NCBI RefSeq assembly: GCF_009765825.1
Contig: NZ_LMUR01000018.1
Span: 1,815,591 to 1,868,486, forward strand
Length of the DNA stretch: 52,896 nucleotides
Direction of reading: 5' to 3'
DNA from: Granulicella sp. L60
Lineage (GTDB): Bacteria > Acidobacteriota > Terriglobia > Terriglobales > Acidobacteriaceae
Positions 37,062-45,239 of this stretch are shown piece after piece (position 1 is the stretch's first letter; every line of letters begins with the position of its first letter). The position numbers and the translations under genes are program-made. The notes under the pieces were generated by a model, which saw only the letters and a list, made by a program, of their open reading frames with translations, did no database searches and was not told the origin of the DNA.

Positions 37062-37880
37062 CTACTTCGAGCTGAAGCTGAAATCCGCCTTGACCGTCTT
37101 ATGCGCGTCAACCGTCACGGTCATCACCTGCTCGCCCATCTTCTCGTGTACCGCGACAATCGTATACGTCCCCGCCGGCAGCCCGCTGATCCCGAAGTGT
37201 CCATCCTTATCCGTCACCGCAAAAAACGGCGTAGCCGAAACATTGATGAACGCATTCATCCAGGGATGGTTATTGCAACGCACCGGAATCATCGTCTCCA
37301 CCTGGTTAAACTGCTTCACCTGCGGCGCGCCCTTTGCTCCCTGCGAGATATCGACCGCATGTGCCCCTTCCGCCGTAGGCATGGTGTGGATGTTATGCAT
37401 CGTCCCATCCGAGTTGCGGAACTCCACCGATCCGCCCCTCGTCACCGCGACCACATGCGGCACATACTTACACCCCACCTGGTCCATCACCACCGGCGCA
37501 GGCGTCGGTCCTCCCGCCATCATCGCCGCCGGAGGCCCGCTCTTGATGTACACATACACATTCGCCAGCTTGCCATCCGCCACCACATACTGCTCGGAGT
37601 AGTTATCCCCGCCCATCATCGAGCACACCGGGTCCATGCTCATATCGATCTTCACCCGCTCCGGAGCCTTCCCCGCAAAGTGCACCGTCCCGCTCACCAT
37701 GCCCTCCGTCGCCTGATCCAGCGGCACAATCGGCGCAACCGCAGGCGGCGCAGCATCCTTGGTTCCGTTGCCGATCACCTGCGCCTGCTTCACCGCATCA
37801 CTCGGCTTGCATCCAGCCAAACCTGCCAGCACCGCACCCACCGCCAACATCGTCATCCAACCACCGCACATCCGCCTCAT
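37062..37880 (-). CDS. Cupredoxin-like lipoprotein
   Basis: This 272-residue protein has a lipoprotein signal with lipobox 'LAGLAGC' (Cys24), so it is probably attached to the outer or inner membrane facing the periplasm. A plastocyanin-like region has candidate type-1 copper ligands: His in 'MHNIH' (161-165), then Cys202, His205 and Met208 in 'RCNNHPWM'. A C-terminal carboxypeptidase-regulatory-like strand set ('GHFGISGLPAGTYTIVAVH') follows. It may be a periplasmic electron carrier or copper-binding protein; redox function is inferred from the ligand pattern only. The ATG follows GTGAGG. Confidence 0.8.
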   Translation of the reverse strand: MRRMCGGWMTMLAVGAVLAGLAGCKPSDAVKQAQVIGNGTKDAAPPAVAPIVPLDQATEGMVSGTVHFAGKAPERVKIDMSMDPVCSMMGGDNYSEQYVVADGKLANVYVYIKSGPPAAMMAGGPTPAPVVMDQVGCKYVPHVVAVTRGGSVEFRNSDGTMHNIHTMPTAEGAHAVDISQGAKGAPQVKQFNQVETMIPVRCNNHPWMNAFINVSATPFFAVTDKDGHFGISGLPAGTYTIVAVHEKMGEQVMTVTVDAHKTVKADFSFSSK

Positions 37881-37990
37881 ACAACCTCACTCCAACTCAA
37901 TCTCAAACATCGCGGTGCGCTCAGAAAAACCGAAGTCTCTCCAAGCGCACCGGACCATCCTGCACTACGCTCTGTCGTCATGGCAACAAC

Positions 37991-39034
37991 CTAAGCCTGA
38001 ACCGGAGCCTCCATCGCTGCCAGCACCGCATCCGCAAACGCCTTCGTCCCGCTCGTACCGCCAACATCCTTCGTCAGCGTCTTACCTTCGCGATACACCA
38101 GCTCCAGCCCGTTCTGCACTCGCTCCGCAGTCTCCGGCTCGTCGATATAATGCAGCATCAACACCGCGCTCTGTAGCAGCGCCGTCGGGTTCGCCATATC
38201 CTTGCCCGCAATATCCGGAGCCGACCCATGCACTGCCTCGAAGATCGCGCACTCCGTCCCCAGGTTCGCGCCCGGAACCAGCCCTAGCCCGCCCACAAAC
38301 GCGCTGCAAAGGTCGCTCAGAATATCGCCGTAGAGATTCTCCGTCAGCAAAATATCGTACTGGTAAGGATTCATCACCAGCTGCATACACGTGTTGTCCA
38401 CAATATGCTCGTGGTACGCCACCTCGGGAAAGCCCTCCGCCACCGTCCTGCAGCACTTCAGAAACAATCCATCCGAGAGCTTCATAATGTTCGCTTTATG
38501 AATCGCATGAATCTTCTTCCGTCCATGCTTGCGCGCATAGTCGAACGCAAACTTCGCAATCCGCGTCGAACCCTTCTCCGTAATAATCTTCAACGCCTGA
38601 ACCACGCCCGGCACCACCTCGTGCTCCAGTCCCGCGTACAGGTCCTCCATGTTCTCGCGCACAATCATCAGATCGAGATTCGGATAGTTCGTCTTCAACC
38701 CCGGCAGACTCTTCACCGGCCGGAAGTTCGCAAACAGTTCGAACTTCTTCCGTAGCGTCACGTTGATCGAAGCAAACCCTCCGCCAATCGGCGTCGTCAC
38801 CGGCCCCTTCAGAGCCACCCTGTTCTTCTCAATCGAGTCGTACAGCACCTTCGGGATGTACTCACCCGTCTTCTCAAACGCCGTCGCTCCCGCATCGTAC
38901 GGGTGCCATTCAAACGCCACGCCCGTAGCCGCACCCGCGGCCTCCAGAATCTTTACTACCGCGCTCGAAACCTCGGGCCCGATTCCATCTCCCGGAATCA
39001 ACGTAATCCTGTGCGTCTTCTTTGCTGCCGTCAT
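37991..39034 (-). CDS. NAD-type isocitrate dehydrogenase-family enzyme
   Basis: This 347-residue isocitrate/isopropylmalate dehydrogenase-family enzyme has 'IPGDGIGPEV' at the N-terminus, 'FASINVTLRKKFELFANFRP', 'YGDILSDLCSAFVGGLGLVPG' and 'VHGSAPDIAGKDMANPTAL'. The Asp-Ile after VHGSAP and the lack of NADP-binding Lys/Tyr favour NAD use. The INVTLRKK segment is like NAD-dependent IDH3 homologues, so TCA-cycle isocitrate oxidation is the best call; isopropylmalate or homoisocitrate as substrate is less likely. The stop lies 3 bp from the nrdR start side, that is, downstream of nrdR on the same strand. Confidence 0.88.
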   Translation of the reverse strand: MTAAKKTHRITLIPGDGIGPEVSSAVVKILEAAGAATGVAFEWHPYDAGATAFEKTGEYIPKVLYDSIEKNRVALKGPVTTPIGGGFASINVTLRKKFELFANFRPVKSLPGLKTNYPNLDLMIVRENMEDLYAGLEHEVVPGVVQALKIITEKGSTRIAKFAFDYARKHGRKKIHAIHKANIMKLSDGLFLKCCRTVAEGFPEVAYHEHIVDNTCMQLVMNPYQYDILLTENLYGDILSDLCSAFVGGLGLVPGANLGTECAIFEAVHGSAPDIAGKDMANPTALLQSAVLMLHYIDEPETAERVQNGLELVYREGKTLTKDVGGTSGTKAFADAVLAAMEAPVQA

Positions 39035-39037
39035 CCA

Positions 39038-39511
39038 CTACCGCCTTTTCTTGGGGTCTTTTCCATCCAACAACTCTTCCAGCTCCGCCTTGAACTCACG
39101 CACATCCTTGAAGTCGCGATACACGCTCGCAAACCGGATATAAGCAACCGTATCGATATCCTTCAGCCGCGACATAATCAGTTCGCCGACCTCATTCGTC
39201 GTCCGCTCCCGCTCCGGCGAATCCACCACATACGCCTCGGTCTCATCCACAATCCGTTCCAGATTCACCGCGGCCACCGGCCTCTTCTCGCACGCATGCA
39301 GCAGCCCGCTCAGCACCTTCTGCCGATCGAACTTCTCCCGCCGCCCATCTTTTTTCACTACCATGTACGGAATCTCATCGATCCGCTCGTACGTCGTAAA
39401 TCGCTTGTTACAGCCTTCGCACTCCCGTCGCCGGCGTATCGAGTCCGCGTCTTTACTCTCGCGTGAATCGACAACTCGGTCCTGGGCAAAACCACAGTAG
39501 GGGCACTTCAT
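39038..39511 (-). CDS. nrdR: Transcriptional repressor NrdR
   Basis: This 157-residue regulator has an N-terminal zinc ribbon (Cys3, Cys6, Cys31, Cys34 in 'CPYC' and 'CEGC') and an ATP-cone domain (about 48-140) that senses ATP/dATP. It represses ribonucleotide reductase genes when dATP is high. Length and domain order are standard for the family. No nrd gene is in the window. The C-terminal end is Lys/Arg-rich ('GKDPKKRR'). It sits just upstream of the IDH gene on the same strand, with 3 bp between, so the two are likely co-transcribed. Confidence 0.96.
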   Translation of the reverse strand: MKCPYCGFAQDRVVDSRESKDADSIRRRRECEGCNKRFTTYERIDEIPYMVVKKDGRREKFDRQKVLSGLLHACEKRPVAAVNLERIVDETEAYVVDSPERERTTNEVGELIMSRLKDIDTVAYIRFASVYRDFKDVREFKAELEELLDGKDPKKRR

Positions 39512-39548
39512 CGGAATATACCGATTCTAACAGTGCGTTTAAAGATCA

Positions 39549-39744
39549 TGTCCTGCCGGCCGGGCCGCTTACTCAGCGTGAGGTCACTTCGTGACGCGTA
39601 TACCTTGTCAAGCCCGCGCAAGCGACAAAGATCCTCCCGTTGGTCGGCATAATCTTTATTGCCGACCAACGGGAGGCCCACCCGAAGGAGTACAAAAGTC
39701 ACGAAGTGACCACCCTCCGTGTAGGAGGCCCGTCCGGCAGGACA
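39549..39744 (-). repeat. 3'-end palindromic element, copy 5 (full-length, two-armed)
   Basis: This is the most complete copy. The left arm has TGTCCTGCCGG, GGTCACTTCGTGAC, GTATACC and CCTCCCGTTGGTCGGCA. The right arm mirrors it with TGCCGACCAACGGGAGG, GTCACGAAGTGACC and GTCCGGCAGGACA. The whole forms one large imperfect palindrome. The right end is 6 bp from the stop of the UPF0104-type gene. Confidence 0.92.
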
Positions 39745-39750
39745 TATCTT

Positions 39751-40788
39751 TTACAACTCCGCCGCCCCCGCAGCTTCGCTCTCCTCAGCCACCTTCTTCA
39801 AACTCACATGCTCCACCCGCGAATACACCAGCCCCGCAGGAATGATGCAGATAAACGTAACCACCAGAAGCATCGCTCCACACGCCGTAGCCGCCTCAAT
39901 CGGAGCCCCATAGAACGTATGCATCGCCGCCGCCGTAATCGCAATCTGCGTAAACCACCCAATAATCGGCAACTGCAGCAACGACCCGCCAATACTCGCC
40001 GCCATCAACAGCATCGTCCGCGAAAACGTCACTCCCGCCAGCTCCGGAGTATGCACAAACGCATGCGCCGTCTGCATATACGCAAACCCGATCATCACCC
40101 ACATCGTCAGCGAAATCGCCACCACCACGCCAAAGTCCCGTACCGACGACAGCGCATTCAACCCATCGCGAAACCCAATAATCTTCGTCGCAAGACTCTC
40201 TCCCGCGGCCTTCGACACTAGGCCCACCGTCCCCCGCGCAAACGACGCCACCGTACCACCCGCCGTCCGCACCACGCCAGCAAAGATCGCAATCGCCAGC
40301 GTCAATCCCATGCTCACCACGCCCGCCTTCACAAACACCTCATGGTGCGGCAGACCCTTCGGCGTAAACGCCAGCGCACTCGAAAAGATCAGCGCCGCCG
40401 CACCCAGATCGAACATCCGTTCAATCGTGTACACCGCAATCTGCGAGCTCAGCGGAAGACTGATCCGCCTCGCAACAAGAAAAGGCCGCGTCAGATCCGC
40501 CAGCCGCCCAAACAGCGCCACCGCCGTAAATCCGATAAACTGCGACCCCAGCAGGGAAGTGGGCGACACCTTCTTCGTCGGCGACACAAACACCGACCAA
40601 CGCAAAGCCCTTAAAAAATATGTGACATAAATCAGCACAATCCCAGCCACGATGTGCCCTACGCTCACCAGCCGCAGCTGCTGCCAGAACGTCCCCCAGT
40701 CAAACTGCACCCTGCTTCGAAACACAAACACCAGCACAACCAGCGCAACGACCGCCACCGACCACAGAACCGCACTCCGCTTCGTCAT
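39751..40788 (-). CDS. UPF0104-type (lysylphosphatidylglycerol synthase TM-like) membrane protein
   Basis: This 345-residue protein has about eight hydrophobic helices. The family-typical 'YFLRALRWSVFVSP', 'SLLGSQFIGFTAVALFGRLAD', 'LTRPFLVARRISLPLSSQIA' and 'ASIGGSLLQLPIIGWFTQ' match the flippase-like domain found in UPF0104/MprF-N-terminal proteins. There is no aminoacyl-transferase domain, so if it acts on lipids it would be as a flippase or with a partner. The substrate is unknown. The ATG follows GAGAGAGACG. A palindromic element starts 6 bp past its stop. Confidence 0.87.
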   Translation of the reverse strand: MTKRSAVLWSVAVVALVVLVFVFRSRVQFDWGTFWQQLRLVSVGHIVAGIVLIYVTYFLRALRWSVFVSPTKKVSPTSLLGSQFIGFTAVALFGRLADLTRPFLVARRISLPLSSQIAVYTIERMFDLGAAALIFSSALAFTPKGLPHHEVFVKAGVVSMGLTLAIAIFAGVVRTAGGTVASFARGTVGLVSKAAGESLATKIIGFRDGLNALSSVRDFGVVVAISLTMWVMIGFAYMQTAHAFVHTPELAGVTFSRTMLLMAASIGGSLLQLPIIGWFTQIAITAAAMHTFYGAPIEAATACGAMLLVVTFICIIPAGLVYSRVEHVSLKKVAEESEAAGAAEL

Positions 40789-40868
40789 CGTCTCTCTCTT
40801 CTATGAAACTTCGGCAATGGGTAAGCCAGCGCAACCTGAACACCAGCGCAGTACATCCGTGGATGAAT

Positions 40869-41588
40869 CTACTTCGCCTGAGCCATCAGCGCCATCTGTT
40901 TCCGCCGGTTGAACTCGCGAATCACCCGAGCCACATACTCCCGCGTCTCCCGATACGGAGGCACCCCATGGTACTTATCCACCGCCCCCGGCCCTGCGTT
41001 ATAAGCCGCGAGCGCCAGCGCCACATTATCGCGATACCGCGTCAGCAGCTCATCCAGATACGCTGTACCGCCCGCAATATTCTGCTCCGGCCGAAACGCA
41101 TCCTCCACTCCCATCGCACTCGCCGTCCCAGGCATCAACTGCATCAGCCCCTGCGCACCTGTCCGCGACACTGCCCTCACCTGCCCGCCGCTCTCAGCCC
41201 GCACCACGCTCGCCAGCAGATCTTCATCGATGTGGTGTGCCGCACCCGCATGCGCCAACATCTCGTGCATCTCTTCCTTTGTCGGAGCAGTCATCACCGC
41301 CGTCGGCGAAGGCACCTTCACCGCACTCACCGGCTCCGGAACATCGGGCACCGTCTCCACCCTCACTACCGCATCGGCTGCGACCTCCAGATAGTTCGTG
41401 TCGTCCGCTGCCGCCACACCCTTATCCGCGAGATACAGCCGAACCTTATCCCCTACCATCTCGCGCCGTACGCAATCCAGCTCAAACCCGTTCCTCAGCG
41501 TCACATGCTCAGCCCCGCGCGCCAGCGGACACACCGCCGTCAGCACCAGCCCAAAGCCCATCGCGCCAAGTCGAAATCTCGATAACAT
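40869..41588 (-). CDS. Lytic transglycosylase (SLT domain)
   Basis: This 239-residue protein starts at the ATG at 41588, after GAAGGTGG; a TTG four codons upstream is less likely. It has a signal peptide ('FGLVLTAVCPLARGA') and an SLT domain (about 105-225) with catalytic Glu132 in 'RAESGG'. 'GAQGLMQLMPGTASAMG', 'AGGTAYLDELL' and 'LALAAYNAGPGAVDKY' follow. It cleaves the MurNAc-GlcNAc glycosidic bond in peptidoglycan with formation of an anhydro end, in the periplasm. The N-terminal 80 residues are a beta-rich region of unknown function. It lies downstream of a HAD phosphatase gene, with a palindromic element between. Confidence 0.92.
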   Translation of the reverse strand: MLSRFRLGAMGFGLVLTAVCPLARGAEHVTLRNGFELDCVRREMVGDKVRLYLADKGVAAADDTNYLEVAADAVVRVETVPDVPEPVSAVKVPSPTAVMTAPTKEEMHEMLAHAGAAHHIDEDLLASVVRAESGGQVRAVSRTGAQGLMQLMPGTASAMGVEDAFRPEQNIAGGTAYLDELLTRYRDNVALALAAYNAGPGAVDKYHGVPPYRETREYVARVIREFNRRKQMALMAQAK

Positions 41589-41682
41589 CGCCACCTTCAA
41601 AGGCTACCACCGTCCACCCCGCCACGGCCCGCACAAAACTCCCACCTTCGTGCCATCAAACCCAAGCGCCTGCGCACCGAGC

Positions 41683-41829
41683 GCCCACTTCGTGGAGCGT
41701 ATACCGCTTCGCACGATCCTCCCGATGGTCGGCACAAAAATTCTCAAGCGACCAACGGGAGCCGCACCCGAAGGGGTATACAAGTCACGAAGTGACCACC
41801 CTCCGTGCAGGAGGCCCGTCCGGCAGGAC
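41683..41829 (-). repeat. 3'-end palindromic element, copy 6 (long type)
   Basis: It has GCGTATACCG, CCTCCCGATGGTCGGCA paired with GCGACCAACGGGAG, GGGGTATACAAGTCACGAAG, and the end module TGCAGGAGGCCCGTCCGGCA. The end module lies 29 bp from the stop of the HAD gene. The left end is degenerate (CACTTCGTGG), so the palindrome is partly decayed. Confidence 0.88.
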
Positions 41830-41858
41830 CTATCTTTTAAAAAATCAGTAAACCAGCC

Positions 41859-42830
41859 TTAAATCCCCGCCAACGCCGACTCAATCGCCTCCGCCACCCC
41901 ATCCTCATCATGCCGCAGCCCCATCCTCCACCCACGCTCCGCCGCCGCAGCCTTCAGATCCTCCGGAGCATTCCCCATTAGCACCGCCTGCCCCGCAATC
42001 TCCAGCATAGACACATCGTTCCAGTTATCCCCAATCGCCAGAATCTCCGTGGCCCCAATCCCGCGCCCCTCCGCCAGCCGCAGCAGCGCCGAACCCTTGC
42101 TGCACCCCGCCGGCAAAATATCCACAATACTCAAATCCCTCTCCGGATACTCCGTCCGATGCAACGCCGCCTCCGCACCCGGCGCCCGCTCCTGCGGCGA
42201 GATCCCGCCCTCCGCCCGCCCCAGGCTCTCCAGCCTCCGCACCTCATCCCTCCGTAGCGGCGTCACCCCCACAGCCGACACCCCCGGATGCTCCAGCAGC
42301 CTCGCCTCCGCCCGCCGCATCCGCTCAATTGTCCCGCACAGCATCATCTGTATCGGAGCATCGCCCTCCAGCGCCTGCTCAATCGGAACCATCCGCACAA
42401 TATAAGGCTCATTCGCCGCCATCCATCGCCCTATACTCGCCGTCAGCTCCTCCATTCGCTCCACCACCAGCGCCCCGCGAGCGTCCTCGCCATCCGCCCC
42501 CACCTTATCGAAGGTCACCACCAGCGCATTGCGAAACTCATCCAGATGCCCGCACAGCCACCGCGCCGTCTCCACCGGCAACAGCGTCCTCTCCACCAGC
42601 CTCCCCCCAATCGTCCTCGTCACCGTCCCATTCGAGCTGATCAGCGCATCCTCCTCCCGCAGCCCCAACCCCCGCAACACCCGCATCGCATACGAGTGCC
42701 GCCTCCCCGTCGCCACCACCACCTCCACACCCGCCCGCTCGGCCGCCTTCATCGCCTTCAGATTCCGCGCGCTCACCCCGCCATCCGGCCCCACCAGCGT
42801 CCCGTCCATGTCCACCGCAATCAGCCGCAT
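41859..42830 (-). CDS. Cof-type HAD-superfamily phosphatase
   Basis: This 323-residue protein starts at the ATG at 42830, preceded by GAGGTGGCT; an upstream extension to 42902 is not supported. It has HAD motif I 'AVDMDGTL' (nucleophile Asp7, Asp9), motif II in 'VVVATGRRHSYAM', a C2-type cap domain (about 85-225), Lys in 'GCSKGSALLRLA' and motif IV 'GDNWNDVSML'. This is the Cof/YbiV-like subfamily, which dephosphorylates sugar phosphates, nucleotides or flavin phosphates; the substrate is not evident. It is cytoplasmic, and is transcribed divergently from the small membrane protein gene. Confidence 0.92.
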   Translation of the reverse strand: MRLIAVDMDGTLVGPDGGVSARNLKAMKAAERAGVEVVVATGRRHSYAMRVLRGLGLREEDALISSNGTVTRTIGGRLVERTLLPVETARWLCGHLDEFRNALVVTFDKVGADGEDARGALVVERMEELTASIGRWMAANEPYIVRMVPIEQALEGDAPIQMMLCGTIERMRRAEARLLEHPGVSAVGVTPLRRDEVRRLESLGRAEGGISPQERAPGAEAALHRTEYPERDLSIVDILPAGCSKGSALLRLAEGRGIGATEILAIGDNWNDVSMLEIAGQAVLMGNAPEDLKAAAAERGWRMGLRHDEDGVAEAIESALAGI

Positions 42831-42973
42831 AGCCACCTCAACTTCTGCATATTCTCTCATTCGTCCTGCATAAATATCCATAACCCGTTCAAAAACATGC
42901 ATTTACAGGAAATTCACTGGACTTTCATCCACGCCCCCCGCAGACTGAAAGCAGGCACCACAAAGGCTTGTTT

Positions 42974-43321
42974 ATGTTTCACAAAAATGTTCTAAGCTCC
43001 CTCCGGAGTGTTCCATCCCAGCAACTCCAGTCAGTCCAGACCACCGCCCCGCAACTTATCCTCCTTCCCCCTGGCGGCGGAGCCCCTAAAAAGAGTCCAT
43101 CCCCACTCTTCGATTTGGTCGCCATCGCCGCGCACCGGTGCTCCTCCTTCTTCGCCGAAGCAGCCGTGCTGGTCCTCGTACTGGCTCTCCTCGACCGCTT
43201 CATGCTCAAGGGCCGCATGGAACTCAACTGGGTCGTCAGCGCCTTCACCATCAGCCTCCTTCTGCTCGCCGCCAGCATCGCCACCGACTTCTCGTCTCGC
43301 CGCTGGCTCAAGCGTCACTAG
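42974..43321 (+). CDS. Small hypothetical membrane protein
   Basis: This 115-residue protein starts at the ATG at 42974, with a TTG two codons upstream possible. It has a Gln/Pro-rich cytoplasmic N-terminus ('APQLILLPPGGGAPKKSP'), then two hydrophobic helices ('AEAAVLVLVLALLDRFML' and 'NWVVSAFTISLLLLAASIA') and ends 'RRWLKRH'. I recognise no family, and no ribosome-binding site is convincing. It is upstream of thrC on the same strand, but 100 bp away, so is probably separately transcribed. Confidence 0.6.
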   Translation: MFHKNVLSSLRSVPSQQLQSVQTTAPQLILLPPGGGAPKKSPSPLFDLVAIAAHRCSSFFAEAAVLVLVLALLDRFMLKGRMELNWVVSAFTISLLLLAASIATDFSSRRWLKRH

Positions 43322-43425
43322 TTCGCTGTCGAATCCCTGTCTCTCAACCTCTAATCCCGCTGCCTTCGGACACTCGTCGACAGCATTAAAATTCTTTTGC
43401 AAATAATTCCGGTAACATCTGATAT

Positions 43426-44688
43426 ATGCCCGCGATTGCTTTTCTGGAATGTGTCCGTTGCCAACACCAGCTCTCCGCCGACACACCACAAACCCTCTGC
43501 CCCCTCTGCTCCGGCTCCCTCTATGTCCGTTACGACATGGACCAGCTCAAGCGCACCGCCCGGCGTGAAGACATCACCGCCCGCGCCGCCGCCTCACCCG
43601 CCAGCCTCGGCATGTGGCGCTACTCCAGCGTCCTGCCCGACGTCACCCCTGTCACCCTCGGCGAAGGCTGGACGCCCATGCTCCACAGCAAGCGCTACCC
43701 CGGCCTCTACGTCAAAGAAGAAGGAGCCAACCCCACCGGCAGCTTCAAAGCCCGCGGCCTCGGACTCGCCGTCACCATGGCCCGTCACTACGGCCTCCAG
43801 CACCTTGCCGTTCCCTCCGCAGGCAACGCCGCCGGAGCACTCGCAGCCTACTGCGCCGCCGCCGGCATCTCCGCCCACATATTCATGCCGCAGGACGTCC
43901 CCTTCGCCAACTACCTCGAAGGCGTCCTCTACGGCGCCGACGTCACCATGGTCGACGGTCTCATCTCCGACTGCGCCCGCATGGTCGGCGAAAACATCAA
44001 GGCCCAGCGCGAAGCCAATACCCCCGCCAGCCAGGTCTGGTTTGACGTCTCCACCCTCAAAGAACCCTTCCGCGTCGAAGGCAAAAAAACCCTTGGCTAC
44101 GAGCTCGTCGAGCAGCTCGGCTGGACCTATCCCGACGCCGTCTTCTACCCAACCGGCGGCGGCGTAGGCCTCATCGGCATGTGGAAGGCCTTCGAAGAGA
44201 TGGAGCAACTCGGCTGGGTCGAGAAGGGAAGCAAGCGCCCGAAGATGTACGCCCTCCAGGCTGCAGGCTGCGCTCCCATCGTCAAAGCCTACGACCAGCA
44301 CCAGCCCGTCAGCGAGTTCTTCCAGAACGCATCCACCTTCGCTGCTGGCCTCCGCGTCCCCAAGCCCTACGGCGATGCCATCATCCTCGACATCCTCGAA
44401 AAGTCCGGAGGCAAAGCCCTCGCCTCCACCGACGAGGTCATCCTCGCCAGCATACTCGACTGGGCTCGCCACGAAGGCATCTTCCTCTCACCCGAGGGCG
44501 CAGCCGCCACCGCTGCCTACGACCAGCTCCTCGCCGCAGGCGAACTCAAGCCCACCGACAAGGTCGTCCTCTTCAACACCGGCGCCGGCCTCAAGTACAC
44601 CGACATGACCGCCGAAGCCATGCACCTTCGCCGCCCCACCGCGCTCCCCACCAGCATGCCCGTCGGCGGCATCATCACACCGCAATAA
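43426..44688 (+). CDS. thrC: Threonine synthase
   Basis: This 420-residue PLP enzyme converts O-phosphohomoserine to threonine. An N-terminal zinc-ribbon-like segment (Cys9, Cys12, Cys25, Cys28: 'CVRC' and 'CPLC') precedes the catalytic domain, with Schiff-base Lys108 in 'NPTGSFKARGL', 'SAGNAAGALAAY' and the phosphate-binding 'PTGGGVGLIG'. The Zn-ribbon form is common in this threonine synthase group. No Shine-Dalgarno site is clear before the ATG. It completes a pathway whose early steps (lysC, asd) are about 7-10 kb away; homoserine dehydrogenase and kinase are not in the window. Confidence 0.94.
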   Translation: MPAIAFLECVRCQHQLSADTPQTLCPLCSGSLYVRYDMDQLKRTARREDITARAAASPASLGMWRYSSVLPDVTPVTLGEGWTPMLHSKRYPGLYVKEEGANPTGSFKARGLGLAVTMARHYGLQHLAVPSAGNAAGALAAYCAAAGISAHIFMPQDVPFANYLEGVLYGADVTMVDGLISDCARMVGENIKAQREANTPASQVWFDVSTLKEPFRVEGKKTLGYELVEQLGWTYPDAVFYPTGGGVGLIGMWKAFEEMEQLGWVEKGSKRPKMYALQAAGCAPIVKAYDQHQPVSEFFQNASTFAAGLRVPKPYGDAIILDILEKSGGKALASTDEVILASILDWARHEGIFLSPEGAAATAAYDQLLAAGELKPTDKVVLFNTGAGLKYTDMTAEAMHLRRPTALPTSMPVGGIITPQ

Positions 44689-44727
44689 TCAGCGTCGCAA
44701 AACAGAAGATTCGAGAACGGGGCTGGC

Positions 44728-45072
44728 CTAAAGACCAGCCTCAGCCTCATCCACCGTAGCAAAGCTCTTCAGAACCATATCTACCTTCGTCATCACGATC
44801 AGCGATGCCACCCGTTCGTTCGTCCCCGCCAGCACCACCGATCCCCCATGGCTCTCCGCCGACACATAGCTGTTCATAATCAACCCCAGCCCCGCCGAAT
44901 CCATATACGGCGTATCGCTCAGGTCCACGATCATCCTCTGCGGCTTCAGCGCCCGCAGCTCATCCTGCAACGCAAACATTGTAGACAGCGTAAGCGGCCC
45001 GTCTAGCTTCAGAATCTTCGTTCCTTCACTCCGTCCATCGGTAAAGCTATAAGTCAAAGGTTCATCGCGCAT
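44728..45072 (-). CDS. STAS-domain anti-sigma-factor antagonist-like protein
   Basis: This 114-residue single STAS domain protein has the family's phosphorylation loop 'YMDSAGLGLIMNSY'; the Ser in 'DSAGLG' is the usual site phosphorylated by an anti-sigma kinase in SpoIIAA/RsbV-type proteins. It is soluble. A partner anti-sigma factor/kinase and sigma factor are not in the window, so the regulated pathway is unknown; STAS proteins also work in phospholipid transport and other systems. It is convergent with thrC and transcribed divergently from the aldo/keto reductase gene. Confidence 0.9.
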   Translation of the reverse strand: MRDEPLTYSFTDGRSEGTKILKLDGPLTLSTMFALQDELRALKPQRMIVDLSDTPYMDSAGLGLIMNSYVSAESHGGSVVLAGTNERVASLIVMTKVDMVLKSFATVDEAEAGL

Positions 45073-45239
45073 GGATCAAAGTCTATGGAATAACCTCCCT
45101 TCAAATGTGAACGCCGCGTGAATGTAGCACCTTCGCGTACACATAGGCCGCAGCCCCATCCCCACGCTGAATCGTCACTCTTCCGCCCACCATCTAACGC
45201 CAAGGTGCCGACCCTCTCGGCCAAAGGATCCACATCATC

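Noticed and set aside
39591..39845. Small ORFs within the palindromic elements (also 9710-9952 and 41398-41862)
   Set aside because: Their similar peptides arise from the repeated DNA, not from a conserved gene; no ribosome-binding sites.
43397..43425. Possible promoter TTGCAA-N17-TGATAT before thrC
   Set aside because: The -10 box would touch the thrC ATG, putting the transcript start within the coding region.
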